Shown here piece after piece: positions 37,842 through 47,350 of a DNA stretch of 64,000 nucleotides (position 1 is its first letter; each line of letters begins with the position of its first letter). Source of the stretch: Microbacterium sp. SA39 (lineage in GTDB: Bacteria; Actinomycetota; Actinomycetes; Actinomycetales; Microbacteriaceae); contig NZ_JXRU01000031.1 of assembly GCF_000967865.1 (NCBI RefSeq), positions 124,001 through 188,000 on the forward strand. The letters are read 5' to 3'. The position numbers were made by a program, and so were the translations under genes. The notes below the pieces were generated by a model. It saw nothing but the letters and a program-made list of their open reading frames with translations. It ran no database searches and was not told the DNA's origin.

Positions 37842-38745
37842 ATCGCGTCGGACCGTCCCCGAGGTCGACCGCGCTGCGGCCGCCCGCCGAGCCGTGGAAC
37901 GGAGACGCGCCAGGGCATCGCTCAAGCGCGACCTGACCATGCGCGTCGTGACGCCCCAGACTGTGCTGCACCGTGCGACGGCGGATGCGGATTCGGTCGA
38001 GGGCTCGATGCGGATCACCGACTTCCTCCTCGCTCTGCCCGCCATCGGTGCCGGAAAGCGCGATCGCGTCCTGGATGAGCTGCACATCTCACCGGTCAAG
38101 CGCCTCGGCGGTCTCGGCGCCCGTCAGCGCGTCGTGCTCGAGGAGTGGCTCGACGGCCGCTTCCCCGTCCTCGAGCCGCGGGGGGCACGCAGCCGGCTGC
38201 TCGTGCTGGCCGGTCCGACCGCCGTCGGCAAGGGCACGGTCGCGGCGCACATCCGCGAGCACAACCCGGAGATCCACCTCTCGGTGTCGGCGACGACGCG
38301 CCCGCCGCGTCCCGGCGAGATCGACGGGGTCCACTACTACTTCGTGGACGACGCCGAGTTCGATCGGCTGATTGCCGACGACGAGCTGCTCGAGCACGCT
38401 GTGGTGCACAACCGCTCGCGGTACGGCACGCCGCGTGCGCCGATCGATGCCGCTCTCGCTGAGGGCAAGACGGTTCTTCTCGAAATCGACCTGCAGGGTG
38501 CGCGTCAGGTGCGCCGCGCCGAGCCGGACGCGACCCTCATCTTCCTGCTCCCGCCGAGCTGGGACGAACTCGTGCAGCGACTGGTCGGCCGCGGCACGGA
38601 AGAGGCCGAGGAGAGGGCAAGGCGACTGCGCACGGCGAAGGTGGAACTGGCGGCTCAGAACGAGTTCGATCACCTCATCGTGAACGAGGACGTCGCCGCT
38701 GCGGCCCGCGAGGTCGTAGAATTGTCCTCAGGCTCTGCGCGCTGA
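37834..38745 (+). CDS. gmk: Fusion of mycobacterial-type integration host factor and guanylate kinase
   Basis: 303 aa, about 100 longer than a normal guanylate kinase. Residues about 11-107 match mIHF, the actinobacterial nucleoid protein: basic helical start ([19 protein letters not shown]), [18 protein letters not shown] and the helix-two-turn-helix [17 protein letters not shown]. Residues 121-303 are a complete guanylate kinase with P-loop GPTAVGKGT (128-136), GMP site [11 protein letters not shown] and lid NRSRYGTP. In M. tuberculosis these are neighbouring separate genes (Rv1388, Rv1389). GTG 37834 has GGGAGG upstream and overlaps pyrF by 8 nt. The codons between domains are open and in frame. 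Confidence 0.92.
   Translation: MPESRRTVPEVDRAAAARRAVERRRARASLKRDLTMRVVTPQTVLHRATADADSVEGSMRITDFLLALPAIGAGKRDRVLDELHISPVKRLGGLGARQRVVLEEWLDGRFPVLEPRGARSRLLVLAGPTAVGKGTVAAHIREHNPEIHLSVSATTRPPRPGEIDGVHYYFVDDAEFDRLIADDELLEHAVVHNRSRYGTPRAPIDAALAEGKTVLLEIDLQGARQVRRAEPDATLIFLLPPSWDELVQRLVGRGTEEAEERARRLRTAKVELAAQNEFDHLIVNEDVAAAAREVVELSSGSAR
38717..38722 (+). promoter_or_regulatory. Candidate -10 of rpoZ (TAGAAT)
   Basis: TAGAAT lies inside the last codons of the fusion gene, 88 nt before rpoZ, giving a leader of about 80 nt. Confidence 0.45.
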
Positions 38746-38810
38746 GTCACCTCGCGCGCCTATTGCACCGTCTTCGCGACGAATCCGTCGCCTGATCTGG
38801 AGGTCCCACC

Positions 38811-39068
38811 ATGGCCGGACACCACACCAACGGCATCATCGATCCCCCCATCGACAACCTGCTCGACCGCGTCGACTCGAAGTACGAGCTCGTGATCTAC
38901 GCCGCCAAGCGCGCGCGTCAGATCAACGACTACTACTCGGACCTGCACGAGGGCAACCTCTTCGACAACGTCGGCCCGCTCGTCGACTCGTCCGTCGAGG
39001 ACAAGCCGCTCACGATCGCGCTGCACGAGATCAACGAGGACAAGCTCCGCCTGCGTCACGCAGAGTGA
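38811..39068 (+). CDS. rpoZ: DNA-directed RNA polymerase subunit omega
   Basis: 85 aa. Helps assemble RNA polymerase by chaperoning beta prime. Core motif [24 protein letters not shown] (residues 17 onward) and the short C-terminal [18 protein letters not shown] are typical. Strong ribosome binding site GGAGGT 7 nt upstream of the ATG. In related genomes coaBC usually separates rpoZ from metK; here metK follows directly after 91 nt. Confidence 0.96.
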   Translation: MAGHHTNGIIDPPIDNLLDRVDSKYELVIYAAKRARQINDYYSDLHEGNLFDNVGPLVDSSVEDKPLTIALHEINEDKLRLRHAE

Positions 39069-39083
39069 CATTCCCGATCGTGA

Positions 39084-39101
39084 CCGCCGCACTGTCGGCG
39101 G
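39084..39101 (+). terminator. Possible hairpin after rpoZ
   Basis: CCGCCG (39084-39089) pairs with CGGCGG (39096-39101) around a 6-nt loop, 15 nt after the rpoZ stop. No T-tract; weak evidence. Confidence 0.3.
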
Positions 39102-39159
39102 CACGGTCCAGAATGGGGGCATCACCCCTCCCACCGTCCGTCCCCGTTCTGGAGCATCG

Positions 39160-40353
39160 ATGAGCGCCCTGCGTCTGTTCACGTCCGAGTCCGTCACCGA
39201 GGGGCATCCGGACAAGATCTGCGACCAGATCTCGGACAGCATCCTCGACGGGCTCCTCGCGAAAGACCCGGGTTCGCGCGTCGCGGTGGAGACGCTGGTC
39301 ACCACCGGGCTCGTGCACGTCGCCGGAGAGATCCGCACCGAGGCGTACGTCGACATCCCCACCATCGTCCGGCAGGTCGTCAACGGGATCGGCTACACGT
39401 CCAGCGAGACCGGCTTCGACGGCGACTCGTGCGGTGTCAGCGTGTCGGTCGGCGAGCAGTCGTCCGACATCGCGCACGGCGTCGACAACGCACAGGAGCA
39501 TCGGGACGGATCCTCGATCGATCCGCTCGATGGGCTCGGTGCCGGCGATCAGGGCATCATGTTCGGCTTCGCCACGAACGAGACCCCGCAGCTCATGCCG
39601 ATGGCCGCGTGGACGGCTCACCGCATCGCGGAGCGCCTCACCGAGGTGCGTCGCAGCGGCCTGCTGCCCTTCCTCCGCCCCGACGGCAAGACGCAGGTGA
39701 CCCTCGGCTACGACGGCTTCACGCCGAAGACCGTCGACGCCATCGTCCTCTCCACGCAGCACCACCCCGAGATCTCGCAGGACGAGTTGAAGGCGCAGGT
39801 GCGCGAGCACGTGATCGACCCGATCCTCGCGACGACGGGCCTCGATCTCGGCGACGTGACGCACTACATCAACCCCGCGGGGCCCTTCGTCACGGGCGGC
39901 CCGAAGGGCGATGCGGGCCTCACCGGCCGCAAGATCATCATCGACACCTACGGCGGGGCAGCCCGCCACGGCGGGGGCGCGTTCAGCGGCAAGGATCCGT
40001 CGAAGGTCGACCGCTCCGGCGCGTACGCCACTCGCTGGGTCGCGAAGAACGCCGTGGCGGCCGGTCTCGCCGACCGTCTCGAGGTGCAGGTCGCCTACGC
40101 GATCGGCGTCGCACGCCCGGTGGGGCTGTACGTCGAGACCTTCGGCACCGGCAAGGTGACCGATGAGGCGATCATCGCGGCGATCGAGAAGGTCTTCGAC
40201 CTGCGTCCGCAGGCGATCATCGAACAGCTCGACCTGCTGCGCCCCATCTACGCGCAGACCGCGGCCTACGGCCACTTCGGCCGCGAGCTGCCGGACTTCA
40301 CCTGGGAGCGGACCGACCGCGTGGAAGAGCTGCGCCGCGCCGCCGGACTCTGA
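39160..40353 (+). CDS. metK: S-adenosylmethionine synthase
   Basis: 397 aa. Makes SAM from methionine and ATP. Signatures: [20 protein letters not shown] (7-26), [15 protein letters not shown] near 128, the flexible loop, and [20 protein letters not shown] near 270 with the P-loop-like and metal-binding residues. ATG 39160 has GGAG 7 nt upstream. I see no SAM riboswitch in the 91-nt leader. priA begins 16 nt downstream. Confidence 0.97.
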   Translation: MSALRLFTSESVTEGHPDKICDQISDSILDGLLAKDPGSRVAVETLVTTGLVHVAGEIRTEAYVDIPTIVRQVVNGIGYTSSETGFDGDSCGVSVSVGEQSSDIAHGVDNAQEHRDGSSIDPLDGLGAGDQGIMFGFATNETPQLMPMAAWTAHRIAERLTEVRRSGLLPFLRPDGKTQVTLGYDGFTPKTVDAIVLSTQHHPEISQDELKAQVREHVIDPILATTGLDLGDVTHYINPAGPFVTGGPKGDAGLTGRKIIIDTYGGAARHGGGAFSGKDPSKVDRSGAYATRWVAKNAVAAGLADRLEVQVAYAIGVARPVGLYVETFGTGKVTDEAIIAAIEKVFDLRPQAIIEQLDLLRPIYAQTAAYGHFGRELPDFTWERTDRVEELRRAAGL

Positions 40354-40369
40354 TGGGGCCCCGGTCCTG

Positions 40370-42328
40370 ATGACTTCCGAGAGCCGGCGCATCGCGCGCG
40401 TGCTCCTCGACTCGCCGCTGCCGCAGCTCGACCGCCTGTTCGACTACGCACTTCCTGCGGAGTTCGGCGATGTCCCGCTCGGCGTGCGCGTGCGCGTGCC
40501 CCTGCGGACTGCCGGGCGGGTGATCGACGGATACATCGTCGACATCGACACCGAGGATGATGCCGACCGCCCCCTGTCCGCGGTAGACAGCGTCGTCTCC
40601 GAGGTCGCCGTCCTGCCCGAGCGGTTGAACAGACTCGCTCGTCGTGTCGCCGATCGGGCTGCCGGCTCTGCCTCCGATGTGCTGCGGCTGGTGATCCCCA
40701 AGCGACAGGTGCGCGTCGAGAAGGCGTGGACCCGGGACAGCCCCGTGCCGACGGTGGAGGAGGAGTCGGCGGAGCGAGCCCGTACGGTCCTCGACGACTA
40801 CGACGGGCTGGTGGCGGTGCTGGACGATGCGGGCCGGGCCGCGGTCGAGGCCATCCCGCAGCTTCGGAACGGGGGAGAGGCCTGGACCGAGCTCCTCGCC
40901 GCCGCGGCCGCGCACACCCTTGCCTCGGGCCGGTCGACGATCCTCATCGTGCCCGACCACCGTGACCTCGATCGCCTGCTGACCGCGCTCGACGCGCTCG
41001 TCCCGGCGGAGTCGGTCGTCCGATACGACTCCCGTCAGACGAACCCCGATCGCTACCGCGGCTTCCTCCGAACCCTCGAGGAGGCGCCCTGCATCGTGGT
41101 CGGCAACCGATCCGCCGTGTACGCCCCCGTCGAGGCGGGTCTCGTCGCGATCTGGGACGACGGCGATCCCCTGCTCGGTGAACAGCTCGCGCCCTACGTC
41201 AACGCGCGGGACGCGGCGCTGCTCCGACAGGAGCTCGAGCAGTCCGCCCTGCTGTTCGCCGGACACACCCGCACGACCGACGTGGAACGGCTGGTCGCCC
41301 ACGGCTGGCTGCGGGATGTCCGTGCGAAGCGCCGCGTGCTTCCCAAGGTGGTGCTCAGCACCCCGCAGGAGATGGACCAGCCCACGGCGCAGCGCATGCC
41401 GTCCTCGGCGTTCCTCGCGGCACGCAACGCCGCCGCCGAAGGTCCGGTGCTGGTGCAGGTGTCACGACCGGGGTTCTCGCCCTCGCTCGTCTGCGCCGAA
41501 TGCCGTGCGCCGGCGCGGTGCCCGCATTGCGGTGGTCCCTTGGGCGCCCGGCACCGCGGCGCCGTCCCTGTCTGCGGGTGGTGCGGGCGCAGTGCTCAGG
41601 CGTGGGCGTGCCCGGCGTGCTCGTCGACGAAGCTCCGACTCGCGTCGTCCGGGAGTGAGCGGACCGCAGACGAGCTCGGTCGCGCGTTCGCCGGCATCCG
41701 GGTGATCGTGGCAGACGGGGCCCATCCGGTCGATCGAGTCGACGCGAAGCCCGCCCTGGTCGTCGCCACCCGCGGCGCGGAGCCGCTCGCGGTCGGCGGA
41801 TATCGCGCCGTGGTGCTCCTCGACGGACCGCGGATGCTGCAGGCCCCTGACCTCCGCGTCGGCGAGGCCTGCCTGCGCTGGTGGTCCAACGCCGCCGCCC
41901 TCGCAGCGCCGGGCGCGCCGATCCACCTCGTCGGCGTGAGCGGCGCCGTCGGGCTGGCTCTCGCAACCTGGAACCAGGCGGGATACGCGCGATCCGAGCT
42001 CGACAGCAGGGCGCCCCTGCACATGCCGCCCACGACACGGGTGGCGCTCGTCGAAGGTTCTGCCGCGGCCGTCTCCCGCGCCCTCATCGCGCTCGGTGAG
42101 CTCGCACTGCCGTCCGACGCGGTCCTCGGTCCCGTCCCCGTCGATTCCGATGACCTCCCCCCTCGCGTGCGCGCCCTGGTGCGCTTCGAGTACGGTGCGG
42201 GGAGCCGCGTCGCCACGGTCCTGCGTGCCGCGGTGGTCGCCGAGGCGGTCAGCGGACGCCGCGGCAGGGCACGCAACACGAAGAGCACCCTCAGCGTGCG
42301 CCTCGATATCCTCGATCCAGAGCTCTGA
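40370..42328 (+). CDS. priA: Primosomal protein N' (PriA), helicase-defective form
   Basis: 652 aa. The N-terminal 3' DNA-binding domain (RIARVLLDSPLPQLDRLFDYAL) and the zinc-binding module are intact: eight Cys in CAECRAPARCPHCGGPL and CGWCGRSAQAWACPACSS (about 370-420). The helicase motifs are not: where a P-loop GxTGSGKT should stand there is NGGEAWTELLAAAA, and the DEEH box is replaced by IWDDGDPL. This matches actinobacterial PriA, which is annotated as a probable replication restart protein without ATPase motifs. It may act as a loader or scaffold. ATG 40370 was chosen over upstream frames that lie within metK. Confidence 0.88.
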   Translation: MTSESRRIARVLLDSPLPQLDRLFDYALPAEFGDVPLGVRVRVPLRTAGRVIDGYIVDIDTEDDADRPLSAVDSVVSEVAVLPERLNRLARRVADRAAGSASDVLRLVIPKRQVRVEKAWTRDSPVPTVEEESAERARTVLDDYDGLVAVLDDAGRAAVEAIPQLRNGGEAWTELLAAAAAHTLASGRSTILIVPDHRDLDRLLTALDALVPAESVVRYDSRQTNPDRYRGFLRTLEEAPCIVVGNRSAVYAPVEAGLVAIWDDGDPLLGEQLAPYVNARDAALLRQELEQSALLFAGHTRTTDVERLVAHGWLRDVRAKRRVLPKVVLSTPQEMDQPTAQRMPSSAFLAARNAAAEGPVLVQVSRPGFSPSLVCAECRAPARCPHCGGPLGARHRGAVPVCGWCGRSAQAWACPACSSTKLRLASSGSERTADELGRAFAGIRVIVADGAHPVDRVDAKPALVVATRGAEPLAVGGYRAVVLLDGPRMLQAPDLRVGEACLRWWSNAAALAAPGAPIHLVGVSGAVGLALATWNQAGYARSELDSRAPLHMPPTTRVALVEGSAAAVSRALIALGELALPSDAVLGPVPVDSDDLPPRVRALVRFEYGAGSRVATVLRAAVVAEAVSGRRGRARNTKSTLSVRLDILDPEL

Positions 42329-42346
42329 CCCTTCCGGAGAACCTTC

Positions 42347-43267
42347 ATGCGCCTCGTCTTCGCCGGCACACCCGCTGCTGCCGTGCCCACCCTGAAACGA
42401 TTGGCGACGCTGCACGACGTCGTCGCGGTCGTGACCCGTCCCGATGCGCCACTCGGCCGCAAGCGCGTCCTGACGCCTTCGCCGGTCGCGCAGGCCGCCG
42501 AAGAGCTGGGGCTGCCCGTGATCCGTGCGGCGCGCCTCGACGAGGACGCCACGGGGAAGATCACCGCGCTGCGGCCGGAACTCGGGGTGGTCGTCGCGTA
42601 CGGCGGCCTCGTGCGCGAACCGCTGCTCTCCGCTCCGGATGCCGGTTGGATCAACCTGCACTTCTCGCTGCTGCCCGCGTGGCGCGGAGCCGCCCCGGTG
42701 CAGCGCGCGCTGATCGCGGGGGATCAGGAGCTCGGAGCGAGCGTGTTCCAGCTCGTCCCGGAACTGGACGCCGGCGATGTCTTCGCCATGCGCACCATCG
42801 ACATCGCGCCGACCGCCACCGCGGATCAGGCGCTGAAGACCCTGGCGCAGGACGGTGCCGACCTGACGGCCGAGGTCGTCGCAGGCATCGCGGACGGCAG
42901 CGCCCGCAGCGTTCCCCAGCAGGGAGAGCCGACGCTCGCCCCCAAGCTGACGCTCGCCGACGGCCTGCTCGACTGGTCGCAGTCTCTCGACCAGGTGTTC
43001 GCTCGTTTCCGCGGCGTCACTCCTGAACCCGGTGCACACACCACAGTCGCCGGGCAGCGCCTCAAGATCCTCGAAGCGGCGCCGGCGCATGACGCCGACC
43101 CCCTCGAGCCCGGTCAGATCGTCGCCGGGAGATCAGAACTGCTCGTCGGCACGGCATCCGCTCCGCTCGCCGTCACGCGCGTCCAGCCGGCGGGCAAGGG
43201 AGCGATGAACGCCGTCGACTGGTGGCGGGGCCAGCGTGACACGGAAGGGCTGCGTGCCGGATCATGA
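42347..43267 (+). CDS. fmt: Methionyl-tRNA formyltransferase
   Basis: 306 aa. Formylates initiator Met-tRNA with 10-formyl-THF. The start MRLVFAGTPAAAVPTL, the formyl-transfer motif INLHFSLLPAWRGAAPVQRA (about 103-122) and TPEPGAHT in the C-terminal OB-fold domain are all typical. ATG with CCGGAGAA upstream, 18 nt after priA. rsmB follows with an ATGA overlap. Confidence 0.96.
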   Translation: MRLVFAGTPAAAVPTLKRLATLHDVVAVVTRPDAPLGRKRVLTPSPVAQAAEELGLPVIRAARLDEDATGKITALRPELGVVVAYGGLVREPLLSAPDAGWINLHFSLLPAWRGAAPVQRALIAGDQELGASVFQLVPELDAGDVFAMRTIDIAPTATADQALKTLAQDGADLTAEVVAGIADGSARSVPQQGEPTLAPKLTLADGLLDWSQSLDQVFARFRGVTPEPGAHTTVAGQRLKILEAAPAHDADPLEPGQIVAGRSELLVGTASAPLAVTRVQPAGKGAMNAVDWWRGQRDTEGLRAGS

Positions 43268-44763
43268 GCCACTCGGATCACGGACGACCGCCGCGTCGGA
43301 ATCCGGCGCGATCAGGCGGGGGCGCCCGCCCCACGCACGACGCAGAGCGCGCGGCACGGCGCGGTCCTGACCGCTCGGTGCAGCCGGCTCGTCGTGTCGC
43401 CTACGACGTGCTGCGCGCCGTGTCGGACTCCGACGCCTACGCCAACCTGCTGCTGCCGACGGCCATCGCCGAGGCGGGGCTCACCCCGCAGGACGCGGCC
43501 CTCGCCACCGAGCTGACCTACGGCACGCTCCGTCGCAGGGGCCTCTACGACGCCATCATCGCCACGGCGGCCGACCGCGCGACGGACGGCATCGATCCGG
43601 CCGTCCTGGACGCGCTCCGCCTCGCCGTGCACCAGTTGCTCGCGACCCGGGTGGCCTCTCACGCGGCGGTGAACGAGTCGGTGAACCTGGTCGCGATCGC
43701 CGCCGGTCGCGGCGCATCGAGCTTCACCAACGCGGTGCTGCGCCGTATCGCGCGGGAGACGCCCGGCCAATGGCAGGAGCGGATCGAGCAGGATGCACGC
43801 TCCGACGACGAGCGGCTCGCACTTCGGTCGGCCCATCCGGTCTGGATCATCCGGGCCCTGCGGCGCGCTCTCGCGGCGGAGGGTCGTGCGGACGAGCTCG
43901 AGGCCCTGCTCGAGGCCGACAACGCCTCACCCGAGGTGACGCTCGTCGCGCTGCCGGGCCTCGCGGAGCCGGCCGAGCCCCGCCGCCCCTACGCCGCCAC
44001 AGCGTTCGGATCACCGGGCGGCGATCCGCGTCGCTCCGTCGAGGCGTCCGGCGGCACGGTCCGCGTGCAGGACGAGGGCTCGCAGCTCGTCGCACTCGCT
44101 CTGGCGGGGGCCACGCCGATCCGCGCGGGGGAGCGGTGGCTCGACCTGTGTGCTGGCCCCGGCGGCAAGACCGCGCTCCTCGCCGCGATCGCACGCCGGC
44201 ATGACGTCGTGCTCGAGGCCAACGAGGTCGTCCCGACGCGGGCGCGGCTGGTGCGGAACGCTCTGCGCGCCGTGCCCGGTGACGTCGTCGTCCACGAGCA
44301 GGACGGTCGCGTGCTGGCGGCGCAGCGGGCAGGGGAGTTCGATCGGATCCTGGTCGATGCCCCGTGCACGGGGCTCGGGGCTCTCCGTCGGCGTCCGGAG
44401 GCGCGGTGGCGGAAGTCCCCGGCCGACGTTGCCGACCTGGTGCCGCTGCAGGTGGATCTGCTCACCGCCGCGCTGGACGCCCTCGCACCCGGCGGGATCG
44501 TGGCGTACGTCACGTGCTCTCCGCACCTCGCCGAGACCGTCGGCGTCGTGCAGGAGGTGCTGCGCGACCGGACCGACATCAGCGAGCTCGACGCGCGCGC
44601 GGTGATCGCCGGCCTCGCCGAGTCGCCGATCGATCTCGCCGTCGACGGGCGGCAGACGAACGGGAGCGCGCAGCTCTGGCCGCACCGTCATGGCACCGAC
44701 GCCATGTTCCTCGCGCTGCTCCGGCGCGCGGACTCGCCGAACACGACAGCGAAGGAAGACTAG
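43264..44763 (+). CDS. rsmB: 16S rRNA (cytosine-C5)-methyltransferase RsmB (Fmu family)
   Basis: 499 aa. A charged low-complexity N-terminus (about 40 residues) precedes a NusB-like RNA-binding domain (ARRVAYDVLRAVSDSDAYANL, LRLAVHQLLATRV) and the Rossmann methyltransferase domain with SAM-binding LDLCAGPGGKTALLAA (about 295-310). Both catalytic cysteines are present: Cys368 in VDAPCTGLG and Cys418 in VTCSPHLAE. The expected product is m5C967 (E. coli numbering). ATG overlaps fmt by 4 nt; rpe begins 4 nt after the stop. Confidence 0.94.
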   Translation: MSHSDHGRPPRRNPARSGGGARPTHDAERAARRGPDRSVQPARRVAYDVLRAVSDSDAYANLLLPTAIAEAGLTPQDAALATELTYGTLRRRGLYDAIIATAADRATDGIDPAVLDALRLAVHQLLATRVASHAAVNESVNLVAIAAGRGASSFTNAVLRRIARETPGQWQERIEQDARSDDERLALRSAHPVWIIRALRRALAAEGRADELEALLEADNASPEVTLVALPGLAEPAEPRRPYAATAFGSPGGDPRRSVEASGGTVRVQDEGSQLVALALAGATPIRAGERWLDLCAGPGGKTALLAAIARRHDVVLEANEVVPTRARLVRNALRAVPGDVVVHEQDGRVLAAQRAGEFDRILVDAPCTGLGALRRRPEARWRKSPADVADLVPLQVDLLTAALDALAPGGIVAYVTCSPHLAETVGVVQEVLRDRTDISELDARAVIAGLAESPIDLAVDGRQTNGSAQLWPHRHGTDAMFLALLRRADSPNTTAKED

Positions 44764-44767
44764 GACC

Positions 44768-45448
44768 GTGGAACTCCCCAGCGCCCCGCGCATCAACCCC
44801 AGCATCCTGGCCGCCGATTTCGTCAACATGCAGGCCGATCTCGCCAAGATCGCGACGGCCGACTTCGCGCATGTCGACGTGATGGACAACCACTTCGTGC
44901 CCAACCTCACGTTCGGCCCGCAGATGGTCGAGCGCATTCAGGCGACGAGTCCCATCCCGCTGGACGTGCACCTGATGATCACCGACCCCGATCAGTGGGC
45001 ACCCGGCTATGCGGAGCTCGGCGCGGCGAGCGTCACCTTCCACCTCGAGGCGGCGGCCGATCCGATCTCCCTCGCGCGCAGGCTCCGTGACATCGGAGCC
45101 CGGGCCGGGATCGCGATCAAGCCCGACACCCCCGCCGACGGTCTCTATTCCGTCCTCGAGGAGTTCGATCAGATCCTCGTCATGACCGTGGAGCCGGGCT
45201 TCGGCGGGCAGGGCTTCATGCCCGAGACCATGCCGAAGCTACGCGCCCTGGCCGATGAGGCGCGTCGCCGCGGCTCGCAGGTGTGGTTGCAGGTCGACGG
45301 CGGCATCTCGGACAGCACGATCGAGATGGCCGCAGCGGCCGGCGCCGACACCTTCGTCGCCGGATCCGCGGTCTTCGGTGCAGACGACATCGAGGCGGCC
45401 GTCACCCGGCTCAGGGACCGCGCGCGAGCCGGTAGCCTGGACGGGTGA
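44768..45448 (+). CDS. rpe: Ribulose-phosphate 3-epimerase
   Basis: 226 aa. TIM-barrel epimerase of ribulose 5-phosphate and xylulose 5-phosphate. Motifs: [20 protein letters not shown] near the start, [19 protein letters not shown] (metal and substrate residues), [27 protein letters not shown] and [22 protein letters not shown] 44768 (GGAAG upstream) puts the start just before the conserved N-terminus. The last codons contain the -10 box of hisE. Confidence 0.95.
   Translation: MELPSAPRINPSILAADFVNMQADLAKIATADFAHVDVMDNHFVPNLTFGPQMVERIQATSPIPLDVHLMITDPDQWAPGYAELGAASVTFHLEAAADPISLARRLRDIGARAGIAIKPDTPADGLYSVLEEFDQILVMTVEPGFGGQGFMPETMPKLRALADEARRRGSQVWLQVDGGISDSTIEMAAAAGADTFVAGSAVFGADDIEAAVTRLRDRARAGSLDG
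45433..45438 (+). promoter_or_regulatory. Leaderless promoter -10 of hisE (TAGCCT)
   Basis: TAGCCT within the rpe 3' end ends 6 nt before the hisE GTG at 45445. Confidence 0.55.
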
Positions 45449-45708
45449 AGACTTTCGACGAGCTGTTCGCCGAGCTCAGCGCCAAGGCCGAGACCCGACC
45501 CGAGGGCTCCGGAACCGTCGCGGAGCTCGACGCCGGCGTGCACACGATCGGAAAGAAGATCGTCGAAGAGGCCGCGGAGGTGTGGATGGCGTCGGAGTAC
45601 GAATCCGACGACGAAGCCGCCGAAGAGATCTCCCAGCTGCTGTACCACCTGCAGGTCATGATGATCGCGAAAGGTCTCAGCCTGCAGGACGTCTACCGAC
45701 ATCTGTGA
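45445..45708 (+). CDS. hisE: Phosphoribosyl-ATP pyrophosphatase
   Basis: 87 aa, the stand-alone HisE of actinobacteria. Second step of histidine synthesis. Helical MazG-like fold: [40 protein letters not shown] with the metal-binding Glu residues, and [18 protein letters not shown] start overlaps the rpe stop by 4 nt and lies 6 nt after a TAGCCT box, so both coupled and leaderless expression are possible. hisG follows after 38 nt. Confidence 0.95.
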   Translation: MKTFDELFAELSAKAETRPEGSGTVAELDAGVHTIGKKIVEEAAEVWMASEYESDDEAAEEISQLLYHLQVMMIAKGLSLQDVYRHL

Positions 45709-45746
45709 TGCGCTCCGTTCCGATCCCCTCGAACTGAAAGCCATCC

Positions 45747-46589
45747 ATGCTGCGCATCGCTGTTCCCAACAAGGGCTCGCTCTCCGAGACCGCCGCCGAC
45801 ATGCTTGCGGAGGCCGGCTACGCCGGTCGCCGTGACCCGAAGACCCTGCACGTCGTCGACGCCGAGAACGACGTCGAATTCTTCTTCCTCCGTCCGAAGG
45901 ACATCGCGACCTACGTGGGGTCCGGTGCCATCGACGTCGGCATCACGGGTCGGGACCTGCTCCTCGACGCCCGGATGCCGGGAGCGCGCGAGATCGAGGC
46001 GCTCGGCTTCGCCGGTTCCACGTTCCGCTTCGCCGCACCCTCCGGCCGGTACACCGACGTGTCCCAGCTCGACGGTCTGCGCATCGCGACCTCGTACCCG
46101 GGCCTCGTCGACGCCTTCCTCGACGAGCGCGGCATCGCGGTGGACCTCGTTCCGCTCGACGGCGCGGTGGAGTCCGCCGTGCGCCTGGGCGTGGCGGATG
46201 CCGTCGCCGACGTGGTCGAGACCGGCACCACGCTCCGTCAGGCGGGTCTCGACGTGTTCGGCCCCGTGATCCTCGAGTCCGAGGCCGTGCTCATAGCCGG
46301 TCCCGCGGATGCCGACGGGTCGGAGACACTGCTGCGTCGACTGCGCGGTGTCATGGTCGCCCGCCGCTTCGTCATGATCGACTACGACCTGCCGGTGGCT
46401 CTGCTCGATGACGCCGTCAAGATCGCCGGCGGTGTGGAGTCGCCGACCGTGTCGCCGCTGCGGGACCCGGAGTGGGTCGCCGTGCGGGTCATGGTCGCGC
46501 GCACCAGGGTCAATCACGTGATGGACGAGCTCTACGCGCTCGGCGCCCGCGCGATCCTCGTCACCGCCATCCACAACGCGAGACTCTGA
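45747..46589 (+). CDS. hisG: ATP phosphoribosyltransferase (long form)
   Basis: 280 aa. Committed step of histidine biosynthesis. Long HisG with a catalytic periplasmic-binding-like core ([51 protein letters not shown] with the PRPP loop) and the C-terminal ACT-like regulatory domain for histidine feedback (about 205-280, [19 protein letters not shown]). It needs no HisZ. ATG with GAAAG upstream; hisF starts on its stop codon. Confidence 0.96.
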   Translation: MLRIAVPNKGSLSETAADMLAEAGYAGRRDPKTLHVVDAENDVEFFFLRPKDIATYVGSGAIDVGITGRDLLLDARMPGAREIEALGFAGSTFRFAAPSGRYTDVSQLDGLRIATSYPGLVDAFLDERGIAVDLVPLDGAVESAVRLGVADAVADVVETGTTLRQAGLDVFGPVILESEAVLIAGPADADGSETLLRRLRGVMVARRFVMIDYDLPVALLDDAVKIAGGVESPTVSPLRDPEWVAVRVMVARTRVNHVMDELYALGARAILVTAIHNARL

Positions 46590-47350
46590 TGACTCTCGCC
46601 AGCCGCGTGATCCCGTGTCTGGACGTCGCCGACGGACGCGTCGTCAAGGGCGTCAACTTCGAGAACCTCCGCGACATGGGCGACCCGGTCGAGCTCGCGC
46701 GGCACTACGCCGCGCAGGGAGCGGATGAGATCACCTTCCTTGACGTCACTGCCACCGTCGATGCGCGGGCCACGACCTACGACGTGGTGCAGCGCACGGC
46801 CGAGCAGGTCTTCGTGCCGCTGACCGTCGGCGGGGGAGTGCGCAGCGTCGATGACGTGGCGCGGCTGCTCTCGGTCGGCGCCGACAAGGTGGGCGTGAAC
46901 TCGGCGGCCATCGCGCGTCCCGACCTGGTCGGCGAGATCGCCGACCGCTTCGGCGCGCAGGTGCTGGTGCTCTCCCTCGATGTGAAGCGCGCCGACATCA
47001 CCCCCTCTGGATTCGTCGTCACCACCCACGGCGGCCGCACCCTCACGACGCTCGACGCGGTCGCATGGGCGCGGGAGGCCGTCGAACGCGGTGCCGGCGA
47101 ACTCCTCGTGAACTCGATCGATGCGGACGGCACACGGGATGGCTTCGACCTCGAGCTCGTGGGCCTTATGCGCGAGATCGCATCGGTACCGGTGATCGCC
47201 TCCGGCGGCGCCGGCAAGGCCGCCGATTTCGCGCCGGCGATCAAGGCTGGAGCGGATGCCGTGCTCGCGGCGAGCGTGTTCCACACCGGAGCGCTCACCG
47301 TCGGAGACGTCAAGGACGCGCTGCGCGCGGAAGGAGTGCTGGTCCGGTGA
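46589..47350 (+). CDS. hisF: Imidazole glycerol phosphate synthase, cyclase subunit
   Basis: 253 aa TIM barrel. Forms IGP and AICAR from PRFAR with ammonia from HisH. Catalytic Asp12 in [16 protein letters not shown] and the second Asp in [15 protein letters not shown] (near 131); phosphate-binding GGGVRS and ASGGAG loops present. ATG overlaps the hisG TGA by one base. hisH, hisA, hisB, hisC and hisD are not in this window. Confidence 0.96.
   Translation: MTLASRVIPCLDVADGRVVKGVNFENLRDMGDPVELARHYAAQGADEITFLDVTATVDARATTYDVVQRTAEQVFVPLTVGGGVRSVDDVARLLSVGADKVGVNSAAIARPDLVGEIADRFGAQVLVLSLDVKRADITPSGFVVTTHGGRTLTTLDAVAWAREAVERGAGELLVNSIDADGTRDGFDLELVGLMREIASVPVIASGGAGKAADFAPAIKAGADAVLAASVFHTGALTVGDVKDALRAEGVLVR

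Noticed and set aside
39069..39159. A SAM riboswitch before metK
   Set aside because: The 91-nt leader is too short and lacks the conserved SAM riboswitch cores; only one small hairpin is visible.
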